Source: Clonostachys chloroleuca (lineage: Eukaryota; Ascomycota; Sordariomycetes; Hypocreales; Bionectriaceae). From it: DNA of 64,000 nucleotides. Positions within the stretch are counted from its first letter, which is position 1. Each line of letters opens with the position of its first letter. Both the position numbers and the translations under genes were made by a program. The notes beneath the pieces were generated by a model, which worked only from the letters and a program-made list of their open reading frames with translations, was not told where the DNA came from and did no database searches. Positions 34,120 to 45,513 of the stretch are shown here, piece by piece. Where the stretch lies: assembly GCA_037952775.1 (NCBI GenBank), contig JBANAY010000003.1:4588001-4652000 (forward strand). Reading direction: 5' to 3'.

Positions 34120-35606
34120 TCACCATTGCTGGCCTCTCCTCATCCCCCGCCAAAGTCTAATGACACGACCATGCCAAAAGCCGACCAGAAAAGTCTTCCA
34201 GGCTCTGTAGCTGAGCCAAGTGGTGGTGAAAAATACAAGGACGAGCGCTACAGTGAAAGGGTACCACCACCTGGGTGCCGGCTCGAACTCTTTGATATTC
34301 ATCCCGAAGATTCCGGTAGCAAACGTCACAGGAATGAATACAGCAGCCATAGCGGTTAAGCGCTGCACTTCCTTTGCTTGTGATATACTCCGTTCTGAAG
34401 CCATGAGCTGGGCAAAGCCAAGTAGCGCTATAGTCGTGGACTCACATTCAACGAGCAAGTGATCACACCGACTCAGTAGATATTTATGATCAGCCACAAG
34501 CTGACTTTGCAACTGGTGTTTTCGTAGTCGAGTCTCTTCTGTCGATGCCTTTGGCCACTTGGAATGGCCGCCATTTCTTATGATGTCTTGGTTCTCCAAC
34601 AACACCTCCTTAATATGATTGACCATGGCAATGCATGATCTGAGCTGCGATAAATAATGGTGAAGTTGGCTCTGAGGGAGTGTGAGCTTGTCATGGCAGC
34701 TGGCCACAGTGTTGGCGAGCACTTTCAAAACTTGTGTCCATGACAGAAATGATGTTCTCAGTATCGAGGAGAGAAGGAAGAATGGATCTTCATTGACGAG
34801 CTGAAAGTCAATCCCATCGAGAAGAGCTACCTTCTTGAGTGGATGGAACGGATCGAAGTAGCTGAAGCCATCTGTGCTTTGTTCACTGATAGACGTTTCC
34901 CTGCTAGAGTTCGCGGGCATATCATAAGGCACGATGGGCAGCGTCGTTGCGGGCCGCCCGTTTTTATCGTACGTACTCGACGGAATACCATGCTGGTATA
35001 TCGATGGCCGACCATGGTCGGTTAAGATAATTGCTGCCACAACCAGAATAGTCAGATTCAATCTTGTGGGCTTAAAGGGGTTGATGGGGTGATTGTACCT
35101 TTCCATTTTTGGTCTGAATTACCGTCTTGGACAATTGTAAAAGCCATGGACTCCTCTAGACTGTAGGTCCGATCATCATGAATATTCACTTTGCGAAACC
35201 GACTGGCACCATATCTTCCTTCATCTCTCAATATCTTCTCGGATCGTAGAAGTGCCCTCTCGACATCAGAGCTCGATTGAGTAATTGGAATTGGCGACCG
35301 CACGACGACGCAGAAAGAAATCCGAACTAAGTTCTCTTGACTTGATGGCAAGCTGAGCGATTCCAAAGGTATGCGAGTTGAACCTGGAATGGCACATGAC
35401 AAGTGACCAATGAAAAATTCAGGACGTATGCAAAAGCTAGCCCCAAGGTGAGCAATGCATTCTGGGGAAGGATAGCCTTGTAAAATGGCCACTCGTGGTC
35501 GGTATTGCTCATGGTGAAATTTAACCGCTCGTGAGGAGAGCAATACTGGATAATTTGATGGATCAGTGGGGGTTCCAACTCTAACAACTGAATGCTTTGG
35601 AGGCAT
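34120..35606 (-). CDS. CorA-like two-helix membrane protein (about 473 aa; N-terminus uncertain)
   Basis: Exons 35606-35099 and 35033-34120 with a 65-nt GTACAA...GGCAG intron; the join reads KWKAIILTDHG. The C-terminal 70 residues have the CorA-type arrangement: helix LTAMAAVFIPVTFATGIFGMNI, with the GMN signature just after the first transmembrane helix, then a short loop and a second helix WWYPFTVALVLVFFTTTW. The N-terminal region has RVAILQGYPSPE...LGASFCIRPEFFIGHL, common in fungal CorA-like proteins. True CorA proteins are pentameric Mg2+ channels; many fungal relatives have no tested function. In another frame just upstream (35755-35610) there is protein-like sequence (SYLEYIRSCYRSFPEAAPYYEQL) that would join with a one-base shift near 35,612. 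Either translation starts at the ATG at 35606, or the gene carries an N-terminal frameshift. Confidence 0.72.
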
Positions 35607-37403
35607 GAACCCCGTCGCAGGTTGAGGTGGTCTATGAGCTGCTCATAGTATGGCGCCGCTTCTGGGAAGGATCGGTAGCATGAGCGGATATACTCCAAGT
35701 AACTGGAATGATTGAGTTCATTCAAGCTTGCTGGCAAAGAGCTACTGGTATTCATCGTTTCATTTCGGACGAGCTAGTTCTCCGGAAAGCTTTTTGGGTG
35801 GGAATCACATGGAGTTTTTTAGCTGCTATAGCTGAAATCAGTACTCTCTTCTCTACTTATCACTATACAATATATGATATATGGCAATGGCAGATCTATT
35901 TGGCCTAAGGGCCTAATGAAATGTGATACGACAATAACCTCCAAGTTTTGCAGCCCAAGCGGTAAGATAGTAAAACATCTGTGAATGAGATCAGCTCGCC
36001 AGGAGTAGCTACTTGTGATGCTGTCCAATAATCCAACAAGGCCTTTGATCATCCAAAGCCTCACCCGGCAAGTTTGAGAAAGAAAAAAACGCGCAACTGC
36101 CTGGATATGCGAGAGACTTGATGCCCAATAATGAATATACCCCGCCTTGACATGCGCTGGCAAGGCGTCCATCTTCGGGGGCTGTGATGGACGCCTCCAG
36201 CGGGATATTCCGGGATTGGCCGTGAGAATGCTACATATAGACTTGGCGTGTGATGGGCAGCAATGTGGGATGAGCTGCCAAGCTCAAGGGCGCCTTTTCC
36301 GGTAAGCATTCAATAATAGAGACTGCTACACATTTTCTTCGGCATTTGAGCATTCACTGCCTCATGTCAGACGGCCAAAATTGCGTACAAGGTCTGATTC
36401 CATGCTTTGACTGAAACAAATTGAGCCGCATGCAAGATAAAAAAAGCGAAAAAGGGGGCGTATGATGAGATCATGAGATGGGAAATTGACTTCATTCATT
36501 GAAGGCAATTCATCGGGCCTTCTGAGGCAGACCACCCTCTCGAACTTAATGTCTATAAAAGGCTGCCTAATTAATTGTGTTGAGATGTCGGGTCTGGCAT
36601 CTTCATTGCTGGTTTTTACTTTGTACTCCAACTCTCTCAACCACATAAAAGGTTACCTTAGCCCCTTCCTGGCAACGGATACAGACCACAATTTCTCTAC
36701 TGAAAAATCAGCTGGAAAAATTGTCATTTCTCTCAACTGAGAACCCCGCTGCTTGTAAGTCCTCTCGTGATCTCCAATAGCACATACCAAAGCCGCTAAA
36801 GCAAACACCTCAAGGCATCAACAGGACCTGCAGGATGGAAAATCGTGTGCAGCCCTGGAAAGAATGGTACGCCTCTATGGGCGGGATCGCCAATGACGCG
36901 GCTCTAACTGTCCTTCCTGTTTTCCTTGCTGGGAATATATCTGGAGGGGGAGAGAATAAAAGCGGGAGCGGTGGAGGGAGTAAGGGCAGGAGTATCGGTC
37001 ATGAGAAGGGGGGTAATAGCGGTAGCAGCAGCCATTGAGAAGTAGAACAACCAGAGCCAAGCCAAGGCTAAGCTTCTCTTACATTGCATTATTACCGAGA
37101 AGCCTCATTTTGTAAGGTTACTACTGAGTGGTCATGTGAGCCTACTTGTCGATCTCAGGCAGATAAGAGAACGCCTTGGCATTTTGGCAAATATTTTTTG
37201 GTCTGTTGCACATATAGAGTATGGAGGCGCAGGTCTCTTGTTCAGACGGAAGATCTGCCTTGTTGCGGGATCTAGAAAAGATAAAAGGAGAAATACGATT
37301 GTCTATTCGCACCACTTGGTTGGTGTCTTATTAAAGAAGCCGACCTCGCCTCACCTCTTAGGACCAGTGTCAGCCAGCACCCGGTTCCCTCACTAACCAA
37401 TCA
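35607..37403. other. Intergenic region
   Basis: About 1.8 kb. It may include the original 5' end of the CorA-like gene (to 35755). Two very short frames at 36,835-37,089 on opposite strands were considered and not called. Otherwise nothing is seen. Confidence 0.4.
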
Positions 37404-38484
37404 ATGATGGATATTCAAACAGTTACATCGACAATGCCATTTCTCGCACGAAATGACTTGTACAAGATTGAGAAGCCGTATGGCGCCGATTTCCCAGTTG
37501 ATGGAATCAAAGGCGCCTCAATAACGAACCACATATTTGACACTGTACCCATCAATTTCCATGATGCCCGTCAACTGAGCGTTCCCTTGACATTAGATGA
37601 CAATGGGTGTTGTCTTATCAAGGCCAAAACATCGTTGGTGGCTGAAGACGCTACGAACGAAAGGAGTGAGTCAATGAGCCGCTTTACTAAAGAGGTCATG
37701 AACATTGTCAAGCAGAACTTCCCTCAGTACGTCGAAGTCAAATTCGCAGACTTCCAAGTAAGTACCTCTTACATGGATAGCCAACCACTCAGTCTCAGTT
37801 GCAATATTTGAAAACTTTCTAACTCACTATTTGGTACAAGGTCCGCAAGCGATCTGCCGCCTTTCCTGATGGTCATGGCCAGAGAGTGGAGTTTGCACAG
37901 CCCGCCGCTGTTCCTCATACAGATTTTTCTGTTGCGGGAGCTCTGCGTCGAATGGCAGAAATACTCCCGGGAGAAGAAGACCAGTACATACATAGAGAAT
38001 TTGATCTCATAAAGTAAGTCGCTACTATAGCTCCTCTTTTCCTAACAGTTGGCGAGATGGTGATTCACGGAGCTAATAAGTAACCTGTTAAAGTGTTTGG
38101 AAGGTTCTCAAAGGGCCCAACAATGATTGGCCGCTTGCCGTTTGCGATTACAAGACGGTGGATCTATCTGCTGATACTACAACCAACGACGCACTTCATC
38201 TAACAGGAGTTGGAGAGAATTGGCTATTGCATCATAACAGTAAACAGCGCTGGTACTACTTCAGCAGCATGGATATCGATGACCTAATTGTCTTCCGTAA
38301 TAGCGACTCCAAGGGAAAATTGTCTCGTACGTACACTCCCCTCCATCTTCTCATTAGCAGTTCGGTATTAATTATGGCCATTGTTCCGGTCATAGGGTGT
38401 TTCCACGCCGCCTTTTGTCACCCTGCGGCTGAGGGCTTACCACGTGAGAGCGTGGAAGTTAGGCTGGTAGCATATAGGTCATGA
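37404..38484 (+). CDS. CmcJ/AsaB-like non-haem iron hydroxylase/desaturase (282 aa)
   Basis: Four exons: 37404-37757, 37841-38013, 38094-38326 and 38396-38484. All introns have GTAAGT or GTACGT donors, and the spliced length is 283 codons. The protein shows the order of landmarks of the CmcJ/NvfI-like family found in fungal secondary metabolism: INFHDARQLSVPLTLDDNG near residue 55, VRKRS, PHTDFS (likely the H-x-D iron ligands) near residue 140, FDLINVWKVLKGPNNDWPLAVCDY across the third exon junction, RWYYFSSM, and a closing PRESVEVRLVAY. Members hydroxylate or desaturate small molecules using 2-oxoglutarate-type chemistry. No signal peptide is present, so it is cytosolic. A secreted isochorismatase-like gene follows 0.7 kb downstream on the same strand. 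The substrate is unknown. Confidence 0.82.
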
Positions 38485-39187
38485 AGTAGCACATTTCGAG
38501 TCATGATGTCAGGGTAGGACGGTTTGCGGCTCTGCCTAGGCAATTTTTGCACAATACCTAAGCTTATGTCTTCAGATTTCTCTTTCATGAAAGCCATGTG
38601 ACGAGCAGTGAGCATATGCGTGAGATGGTCGGAAAGGAGGTGGGGTGTATGTAAATCATTAATGAGGCTCTGCACGGTACACGTCTCCTGATAGTTCGCG
38701 AACCACCCACGGAATCCCCACGATACAAGGCGGATCTACCCAACCAAGCCAAGTTCCGCCCGTAATCCAGTGGGGTTAGCCTTGAGTCTCACTCACCGGT
38801 CATCCTCACCGTTATTTCAATGTTGCCGCCTGATTGTTGTTGCCCCGTTTTAGGCTCCATAGATCCATATTGGCATGCAAATGTGACATGTTGTCTAACA
38901 CATGTGAAATGTGAAAAAATTGAAATTCAATCAATTACCGAGAGGATCAACATCCATGCCATCCTACCCAACTGGAATGCTAATGTAATGGCGGTCTGTG
39001 TAGCCAAGATAATCATTTCAGGTAGCACTTCGTAGCTTGAAGACAAGTCATTGAATATCTTGCATACTCCCCTTACAATCAAATTAAGTGTTTCCTCGAG
39101 CAAGAAGCACCAGAGTGTTGAAGAGCCCACATAGCCGACAAGGACGAAAACCCTACCACTCGCGGCTCTGCCCTCCATCTCCACACT
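38485..39187. other. Intergenic region
   Basis: About 0.7 kb between two genes on the same strand, presumably the promoter of the isochorismatase-like gene. No gene is seen. Confidence 0.4.
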
Positions 39188-40243
39188 ATGGCTACAATAT
39201 TGTTTCTCATAGCCTTTTTCTTGACCACTGCCAACGGGTTCCGGTGGAGGTCCCTCGAGCCGCCGCCGTCTGACATGAAGCCCCTACGCCCAATTGTCGA
39301 GTCTGGGAGGGTTCCTATCGGCCCCTTAGGAAATCAGTGGTTTTATTCCCCAGAGACGAAATCATACGATCTGACACGGGGCGACACACAAAGTCTGCCA
39401 TTTTCCTTCTCTACCTCAGAGGGGACTTCCAATGTCACGGTAGTTGTGGCACCTGAGCTGACGACACTCGTCGTCATCGATATGCAAAATTACTTTCTCC
39501 ATCCGTCTTGCAATGACCACTCCAGCGGTCGTGTCGCAGCTCAGAAAACTGTTGAGATTGTCAAGAAATGTAGAGAAGTTGGTATAAAGGTCAGTGGGGA
39601 AGGATCACATGACGCAAAGCTCATGTGTATGATGGAAACTATTAACCCAACACGCCAAGTACTTAGGTCATTTGGCTCAATTGGGGCCTAACCGACGAAG
39701 ATCTAGATAAGGTACCGGCGGCTCAGATGCATAGTTTTCGACAAGGCTTTGCCAATCCCCTCTCCACGCCGCGGGATAAACGCTGCGGCTTCGGCTGCGA
39801 CCTTGGAGGTGGCATGGGAAGGGTTCTCATGCAACATGAGTGGAACTCTCAGCTATATGAGCCGTTGCGTGAAGTTGCCAATCGAACAGTAGATTTATTT
39901 ATAAACAAGAATCGAGTCTCGGGTCTGTGGAGCGACGATAAGATGTTTTCCCAGATCCTCGAGAAAGATAAACGTCAAACACTTCTCTTTGCAGGAGTGA
40001 ATACCAACCAGTGCGTTCTTGGCACCCTGCTAGATGCTTACTACCGAGGCTATGATTGCATCTTGATCGAAGATTGCTGCGCAACAAACACCCCGGGAGG
40101 ACAAGATGTTTCCATCCTCGACATATGGGTATGTAGACGCCATCTCTGGTACCTTATTCATCATACCCTTGAACTGATGTGAACAGAGAAACTATGGATT
40201 TGTCACCACCAGTTCAGCGCTCCAAGTAGGCCGACTAGGATGA
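39188..40243 (+). CDS. Secreted isochorismatase-fold cysteine hydrolase (306 aa)
   Basis: Three exons: 39188-39589, 39667-40128 and 40187-40243, with 77- and 58-nt introns; the frame is 307 codons. The first intron has the weaker donor GTCAGT, but it removes an in-frame stop and joins VGIK to VIWLNWG cleanly. Residues 1-17 form a signal peptide (ILFLIAFFLTTANG). The fold signatures are TTLVVIDMQNYFL (catalytic Asp), a Lys in the FINKNRVSGLW region, and FAGVNTNQCVLGTLLDAYYRGYD with the nucleophilic Cys. Family members hydrolyse isochorismate, N-carbamoyl compounds or amides. Fungal versions with a signal peptide are uncommon enough to note; a role outside the cell, for example on host salicylate precursors, would be inference only. 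It lies next to a CmcJ/AsaB-like oxygenase. Confidence 0.82.
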
Positions 40244-40903
40244 CATCCTGAGCCCTAATTCATTGGATGAGGGGTCAATTTACTCTCCGTGATCAAAAGA
40301 GAAACAGTTGGTGAGGCACAATGCCACCGGAATAGCAGGGATTTAATACTGCGGCGACTATGGAGGCAATTAATAGCGTGTGGGTGAGCACGAACTTAAT
40401 CAATTGACTTGAACGGTCTTCTTTCTCATTCATGAAATGAACATGTACCGTCCTGTTGAGAGCTCTACAAGATTGGACTCCTAGATGAATGAGCTCTCAT
40501 ACAGAATGAAACACATCTCGGTGATTACGAATAGCGCAATAAGAACTTTAGGGGGGCCTGTTGTGATCCAACCATGTTTAACAACCTTGAGAGCCCGTCG
40601 ATATCAACGTTAGATGAGTCTCATTCACAGTCTCTATTCTGTATCCCATTGAGCTGATGATCCTCCGACCCTTTGACTTTGATTTCCATAAAATGATAAG
40701 AGATGCCGTTGTCCAATTAAATTGGTCCAGAAGGATTCGAATGAACCAGGGTAGGATTGTCGATCCTACTTAGTCCTGTCAGCTCATTTTTCTCCATGCA
40801 ACTTTGTGCCTCATTTAGTCTTTCTCATGGTCAATGAAGCTATTCCTGCGACGTGGACCTCGAACAATTGTAGGACAGTTCTTCGCAAAGAAGCCACACT
40901 CTG
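40244..40903. other. Intergenic region
   Basis: About 0.65 kb upstream of the carboxypeptidase remnant. Nothing recognisable. Confidence 0.35.
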
Positions 40904-42900
40904 ATGCATGCCATCCAGATATTGGTCCTCGTTGGACTTGCTGCCGCTCAGTTTCCGCCAAGGCCTGAGCGGCAAAAGATTTTGCGATCCAAGTTTCATG
41001 AAAATGTGACCATTTCGTACAAAGAGGTGAGGCATACGGGGGAATCGGCGTCTGCAAAACCTTGGCTAATTTAAGCAGCCAAATATCTGTGAACTGGAGG
41101 ACTCGGCAAAGTCCTACGCTGGGCATGTTCATCTCCCTCCTGGTTTGCTGAACGATATCAATGGGGAAAAACAAGACTATCCCATCAATACGTGATAACT
41201 GCGCTTCATCCCTATCTGTGAGATCATGCTGACTTTGGGCAAGGTTCTTCTGGTTCTTTGAGTCGCGCTCTGCACCCCATGATGCTCCTCTTGCAATCTG
41301 GCTAAATGGTGGACCTGGAGGCTCATCTCTACTCGGGCTCTTCGCTGAGAATGGTCCCTGCACAGTCAAAAACGACTCAACAAGCACCGAATACAATCCT
41401 TGGAGCTGGAATAACTTTGTCAACATTCTTTACACTGATCAGCCGAATCAAGTGGGCTTCTCATATGATGTGCCTACTAACGGCACGATTAATCCGGAAC
41501 ATGACACGATTACGGTCGCCGACTTCTCCGAAACTATCAATTTCACCTCACGGGTCGGTACCTTCTCTAGCCAGAAGGCCTCTAACACTGCCAATAGCAC
41601 AGACCAGGCTGCCCATGCGCTTTGGCACTTCGCTCAGATTTGGTTTCCTGAGTTCCCACACTATAAGCCTGACGATGACGAGATCAGTCTCTGGACAGAG
41701 AGTTACGGGGGTCACTACGGCCCAGGGTTCATGCGTTTTTTCCAAGAACAAAATGAAAAAAATAGCAAACGGAACAATCGAGGAGGAAGATGCCCATTAT
41801 CTTCACCTCGACACTCTCGGGATCGTGAACGGACTGGTGGATATTGTCTTACAAGGGGAGGCATGGATTGAGTTTTCATTGACAACGTGAGATTTATTTT
41901 CCTGTTCTCGAAAGTCCTCTTCTAACTACCAAATAGACATATGAAATACAAGTGTTTAACGCACCCCTTCACGAGGCGCTCATGACAAATTGGACCACTG
42001 CCGGGGGCTGCAAAGATCAATTGCTTGCCTGCCAGGACAGCTTGAGCGCGTTTGACGTCAACACAATCAATCACGGATCTGTCGACGTGAAGGAAACAAG
42101 CGCAATCGAACCATGGTGTGATCTTCAAAGTGTGAACCTCTACAACGACTTAGGCCATGGATTTTATGATATTGCCCACCCGCAGGCTGACCCTTTCCCT
42201 CCATACCACATCCTAGGTTATCTCAGCCAGGAGCATGTACTCGCGGCCATCGGTTCCCCCGTCAACTTCACCGCCATATCCATGGCCACTAACTCAATCT
42301 TCATGAGCACCAATGATTTCATTCACGGAGGATTCCTCGATGCCATGGCCTATCTCCTCGATTCAGGCGTAAATATCCATATGATCTTTGGTGATCGTGA
42401 CTATGCTTGTAGCTGGATCGGAGGAGAAGCAGCCTCCCTCGCCGTCCCATATTCCCGCCAGGTAGATTTCACTAAGTCCTCCTACGGCAAGTTCCAAATT
42501 TCCGACGGGGATGATGGCTTTGCCGGTATCACGCGCCAATTGGGTAACTTTTCCTTTACACGTCTCTTCCAAGCTGGCCATATGGTACCGTCGTACGCTG
42601 CCAGCAGCCGCCTACGAGCACTTCATGCGGGCGACTTTTCATAAGGGTATTTTTACCGGAACAACCCGGGTACACGACAATCTGCAGAACGATGGGGACG
42701 TGTTTGACCGCTGGTTGAAGAATCCCGTACCCGAGTGGGTAGCACCTCAGTGCTATGTGCTGGAACCTAGAACTTGTACCGAGGAAGTATGGGCAAAGGT
42801 GAAGGAGGGTAAGGCGAAGGTCGAGAATTATTACGTCGTTGAGATTATTGATCAGCCGTGGGAGGCACAGAAGGAGCGTCTTGAGTATGACGAGCTGTAA
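40904..42900 (+). pseudogene. Secreted serine carboxypeptidase (S10), disrupted by three frame changes
   Basis: Exons 40904-41026 (signal peptide MHAIQILVLVGLAAA), 41079-41191, 41244-41886 and 41937-42900 can be traced with normal small introns. The family landmarks remain: [20 protein letters not shown] with the nucleophile Ser, GDRDYACSWIGGE with the Asp, and AGHMVPSY with the His. The coding signal changes frame three times. At about 41757 a run of seven A needs one base fewer. At about 41877 a T-run returns to the first frame; without these two changes a TGA is met. At about 42597 one extra G precedes the part PAAAYEHFMRATFH. The enzyme would have been secreted and acid-active, removing C-terminal residues from peptides. 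Three separate lesions make a functional product unlikely. Sequencing error at homopolymers could explain the first two. Confidence 0.8.
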
Positions 42901-42911
42901 TGGAAGATGAG

Positions 42912-43754
42912 TTAGCTCACTGTCTGTACATTCCTCAACGGGGATCCTTTGAGTGGCTGATGCCTGACCAGAGGAGCTACAGCGCCTGGGTCTGATGTTG
43001 ATTTCCGGCGTCGTTGCTGCATGTTCCGTTGACGGCTCCGCTCACCTGTCGATAGCCTCAATTGCACATTCTGTTGCGCATGAGTTAGTTCCTTGCATTC
43101 TGTTGTGTTGCCTCCTCCCGTGCTTGACTGAGGCGGTTCTTTTTGCTGCTCCTGAGCCTGCTGTACCTCCTGCTTCCGTGTGTCAGGATGGGGAGCCTGG
43201 GTTTTCGTTTGCTTCGCCGGTGCTTGCCCTTTGGGTACTGGACCATTCTGCTTTTCATCAACTGCAGCAAGACTCTCTCTCTTGATAGAGGCCTCCCGTG
43301 CTAGTCGAACACTGAATTCGCGTGAATGCTCCACCAAATAGTCATCAGCCTTCCCGTTTTTGACAGCCTGTAGGGCCTCTTTCATCTCCTCTATTTTTTC
43401 CCAGCATGTCAAAGCCGCCCTCAAATTCACATTTGTCTGCTCTGGATCTTGGCCCTGCACCTGGTGCGACAGTCTCCGCGCAGTCGATTTCAGTGCGCTT
43501 TTTATTTCGGAAAATGTCGGTTTTAGCTCCTCCATGACCACCGCCCTGTCTTTGCGCCCGAGGCTGCAGACCTTTCGGAAGGTTTCCGCAAAATAAAATA
43601 GGAAATGGGTTTTATAGAATTCTCTCGGCCATTCCACAGGCATTTGGCCCTTGAACCTAGCCTTGATGTCTGAGCGAAGCTGTTTCCTAAGGCAGTCGAT
43701 GGCGCTTTCGGCCGTACCACCCATGACGGCGTCGTTGCTTTTCACTGGTGCCAT
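42912..43754 (-). CDS. Hypothetical protein, helical N-terminus and Gln-rich tail (280 aa)
   Basis: A single exon beginning at an ATG at 43754. The first half is predicted helical with alternating charged residues (for example VEWPREFYKTHFLFYFAETFRKV and LRAALTCWEKIEEMKEALQAV), compatible with a coiled coil. The second half is low complexity: Gln, Lys and Pro with QQAQEQQKE and a basic RSRQRNMQQRRRKS cluster that could act as a nuclear localisation signal. No membrane segment and no known family. It converges on the carboxypeptidase pseudogene with only 11 bp between the two stop codons. The 843-nt open frame with coherent composition supports a real gene. Confidence 0.6.
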   Translation of the reverse strand: MAPVKSNDAVMGGTAESAIDCLRKQLRSDIKARFKGQMPVEWPREFYKTHFLFYFAETFRKVCSLGRKDRAVVMEELKPTFSEIKSALKSTARRLSHQVQGQDPEQTNVNLRAALTCWEKIEEMKEALQAVKNGKADDYLVEHSREFSVRLAREASIKRESLAAVDEKQNGPVPKGQAPAKQTKTQAPHPDTRKQEVQQAQEQQKEPPQSSTGGGNTTECKELTHAQQNVQLRLSTGERSRQRNMQQRRRKSTSDPGAVAPLVRHQPLKGSPLRNVQTVS

Positions 43755-45513
43755 TTTGTTGAGTTATCAGAGTATTGGAATAGAAACGTGTGGAGAATGT
43801 GCTCCTGTGAGTTGTGTGAGTTGAAATGGATCCAACCAAGATCTTGACACAAGTAAGCACCAGTGTGTTAAGGAAGGGCGTTTGTAGTTTTGTTGAGCCC
43901 AAAGGTTTGATCCTTTTATCATGATTTCCAAGTCTTTCGTACTGTACCCTAACTGTCGCAAACAATGAGGATGTGTTCAGGAATACGTAAGAGAGTTCGA
44001 GTATGAAATTAAATGACAATAGAAGATGCCAGAGCCCGACACCTCAACACAATGAAAACAAAACTCAAAAAATATAGCTTTTGCTAGCCCAAGGTAGATC
44101 CGCAAACTTTTATACCAACGGCTCACTTGCCGTTCTTCAGGACGAGCCGCTCGTCGAAGTGTCCAGGAATATTTGAATTCCCACTACTTCGCCACTAGAC
44201 CACACATTATTCCACCTCAAAAAATCTATAAGCGGTATAAGAATCTACCTACAAACAGACAAGCCAAATAGCCAAGGCTTGTCATGATATAAGACATAGG
44301 CCAAACCTGTAGTGATATCTCGTCTTAATAGCCCTGGGGTCACACCATTTACCTTATGAATAATGAACATATAGAAATTATGCGGTTGTACTTAGTTGGC
44401 TAAGAGTGCTAGGTTATTAGAATATCCCTTACGAAGAAAGCATATGATCTCATGAATCACATCGAACCACTTAGGGACAGCGGATGGGCTAAGCCCCGTA
44501 ACCCACCAAGACTATTGTGCAAATAACGTAATTCAGACAATGCTACTACAAATTAAGCATTGTGGTGGCAACCACCATCTGTCCAGACGAATGTGAGGGG
44601 GAAAGATGTCTTCCTTTGTTCAATGATACACAGATAGCCCCACGGCCCGTGCTAAGTCACAAAATACCAGGTCGTATTAATAGTGCCTTATTTAGATGTG
44701 CATACTCGAAAAGTTTCTGAATTTGAAATCAGCCCGTTTCTGTGCTGTATAATGAACCGCTCATTGATCCTCAAATGCAACAGCACGCTGTACTCACATT
44801 CACTTTTCTCTGGGTGCATAAGGTTGTTCACTATAGATAATTGACAAGTATTATGAATTACATATGCTAGAATACTCAATGATCTCGCGTGTGCGATGGG
44901 CTTCGAACTTGTCTTCTATTCCCATTTGCCTCTAGTGATGCACTTCCGAGGCCACACATGGGATAGTGGAATCTTTTCTTCCTTCATGACCTCCTCATAT
45001 TCCCACACTGGTATCTTAACTTTGCAATGACATGTTGCCAGACCATGGTCGTGATCTATTTTATTAGAGTATACTAGACCCGTGTTTCTCTGGGCGGGTT
45101 TCCCGTTTGTCCTCCGTCTTAGGAGTTCACCTACAAAGGGCACGGCGTTGCGATCAAATAACGACCTCGAGATGACAGCAAATATGATACGACACGTCTT
45201 GACTATTTTGGTAGGGCGGATGTTATCTGCACTGTATAGTGTCTCAGCACTCTCGCGGGAGTTTCATCCCCTCTTTGATTCCTTCGCGTCGTTAAATGCG
45301 TAGTCTATCAATTAGCTATTTACCAATTACTCACGTGTCAAATGGTGTCCCAGAATGAATAAAAATACTGTTTTGGGTCATATTATGCTTATCGTATGTC
45401 AGATTGTTAATTTAGCCTGATGGGAGAAGCCAAGCTTTTATACGCGCTAAACGAGACTCAGCTGGATTCTCAGCTCAGAGTGTGTTTTGCATACAATTCC
45501 CGCGTTCGTCCTA
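43755..45513. other. AT-rich intergenic region upstream of the Tc1 element
   Basis: About 1.75 kb of AT-rich sequence without a supportable gene. A word near 44,107 resembles part of the Tc1 terminal repeat but is too short to call. Confidence 0.4.

Noticed and set aside
36835..37089. Short frames: a 67-codon Gly-rich plus-strand frame and a 61-codon minus-strand frame with a signal-peptide-like start
   Set aside because: They overlap on opposite strands and neither has independent support. The minus-strand one could be a small secreted protein, but evidence is too thin.
40815..41426. 203-codon minus-strand frame
   Set aside because: Antisense to the first exons of the carboxypeptidase, whose signal peptide and splice sites are clear.
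44100..44125. Word resembling the inner part of the Tc1 terminal repeat
   Set aside because: Only about 11 matching bases, no partner and no TA flank; probably chance.
44450..44530. Possible tRNA-like sequence around a TCGAACC-type word
   Set aside because: No acceptor stem or A-box partner could be found. No tRNA was convincing anywhere in the window.
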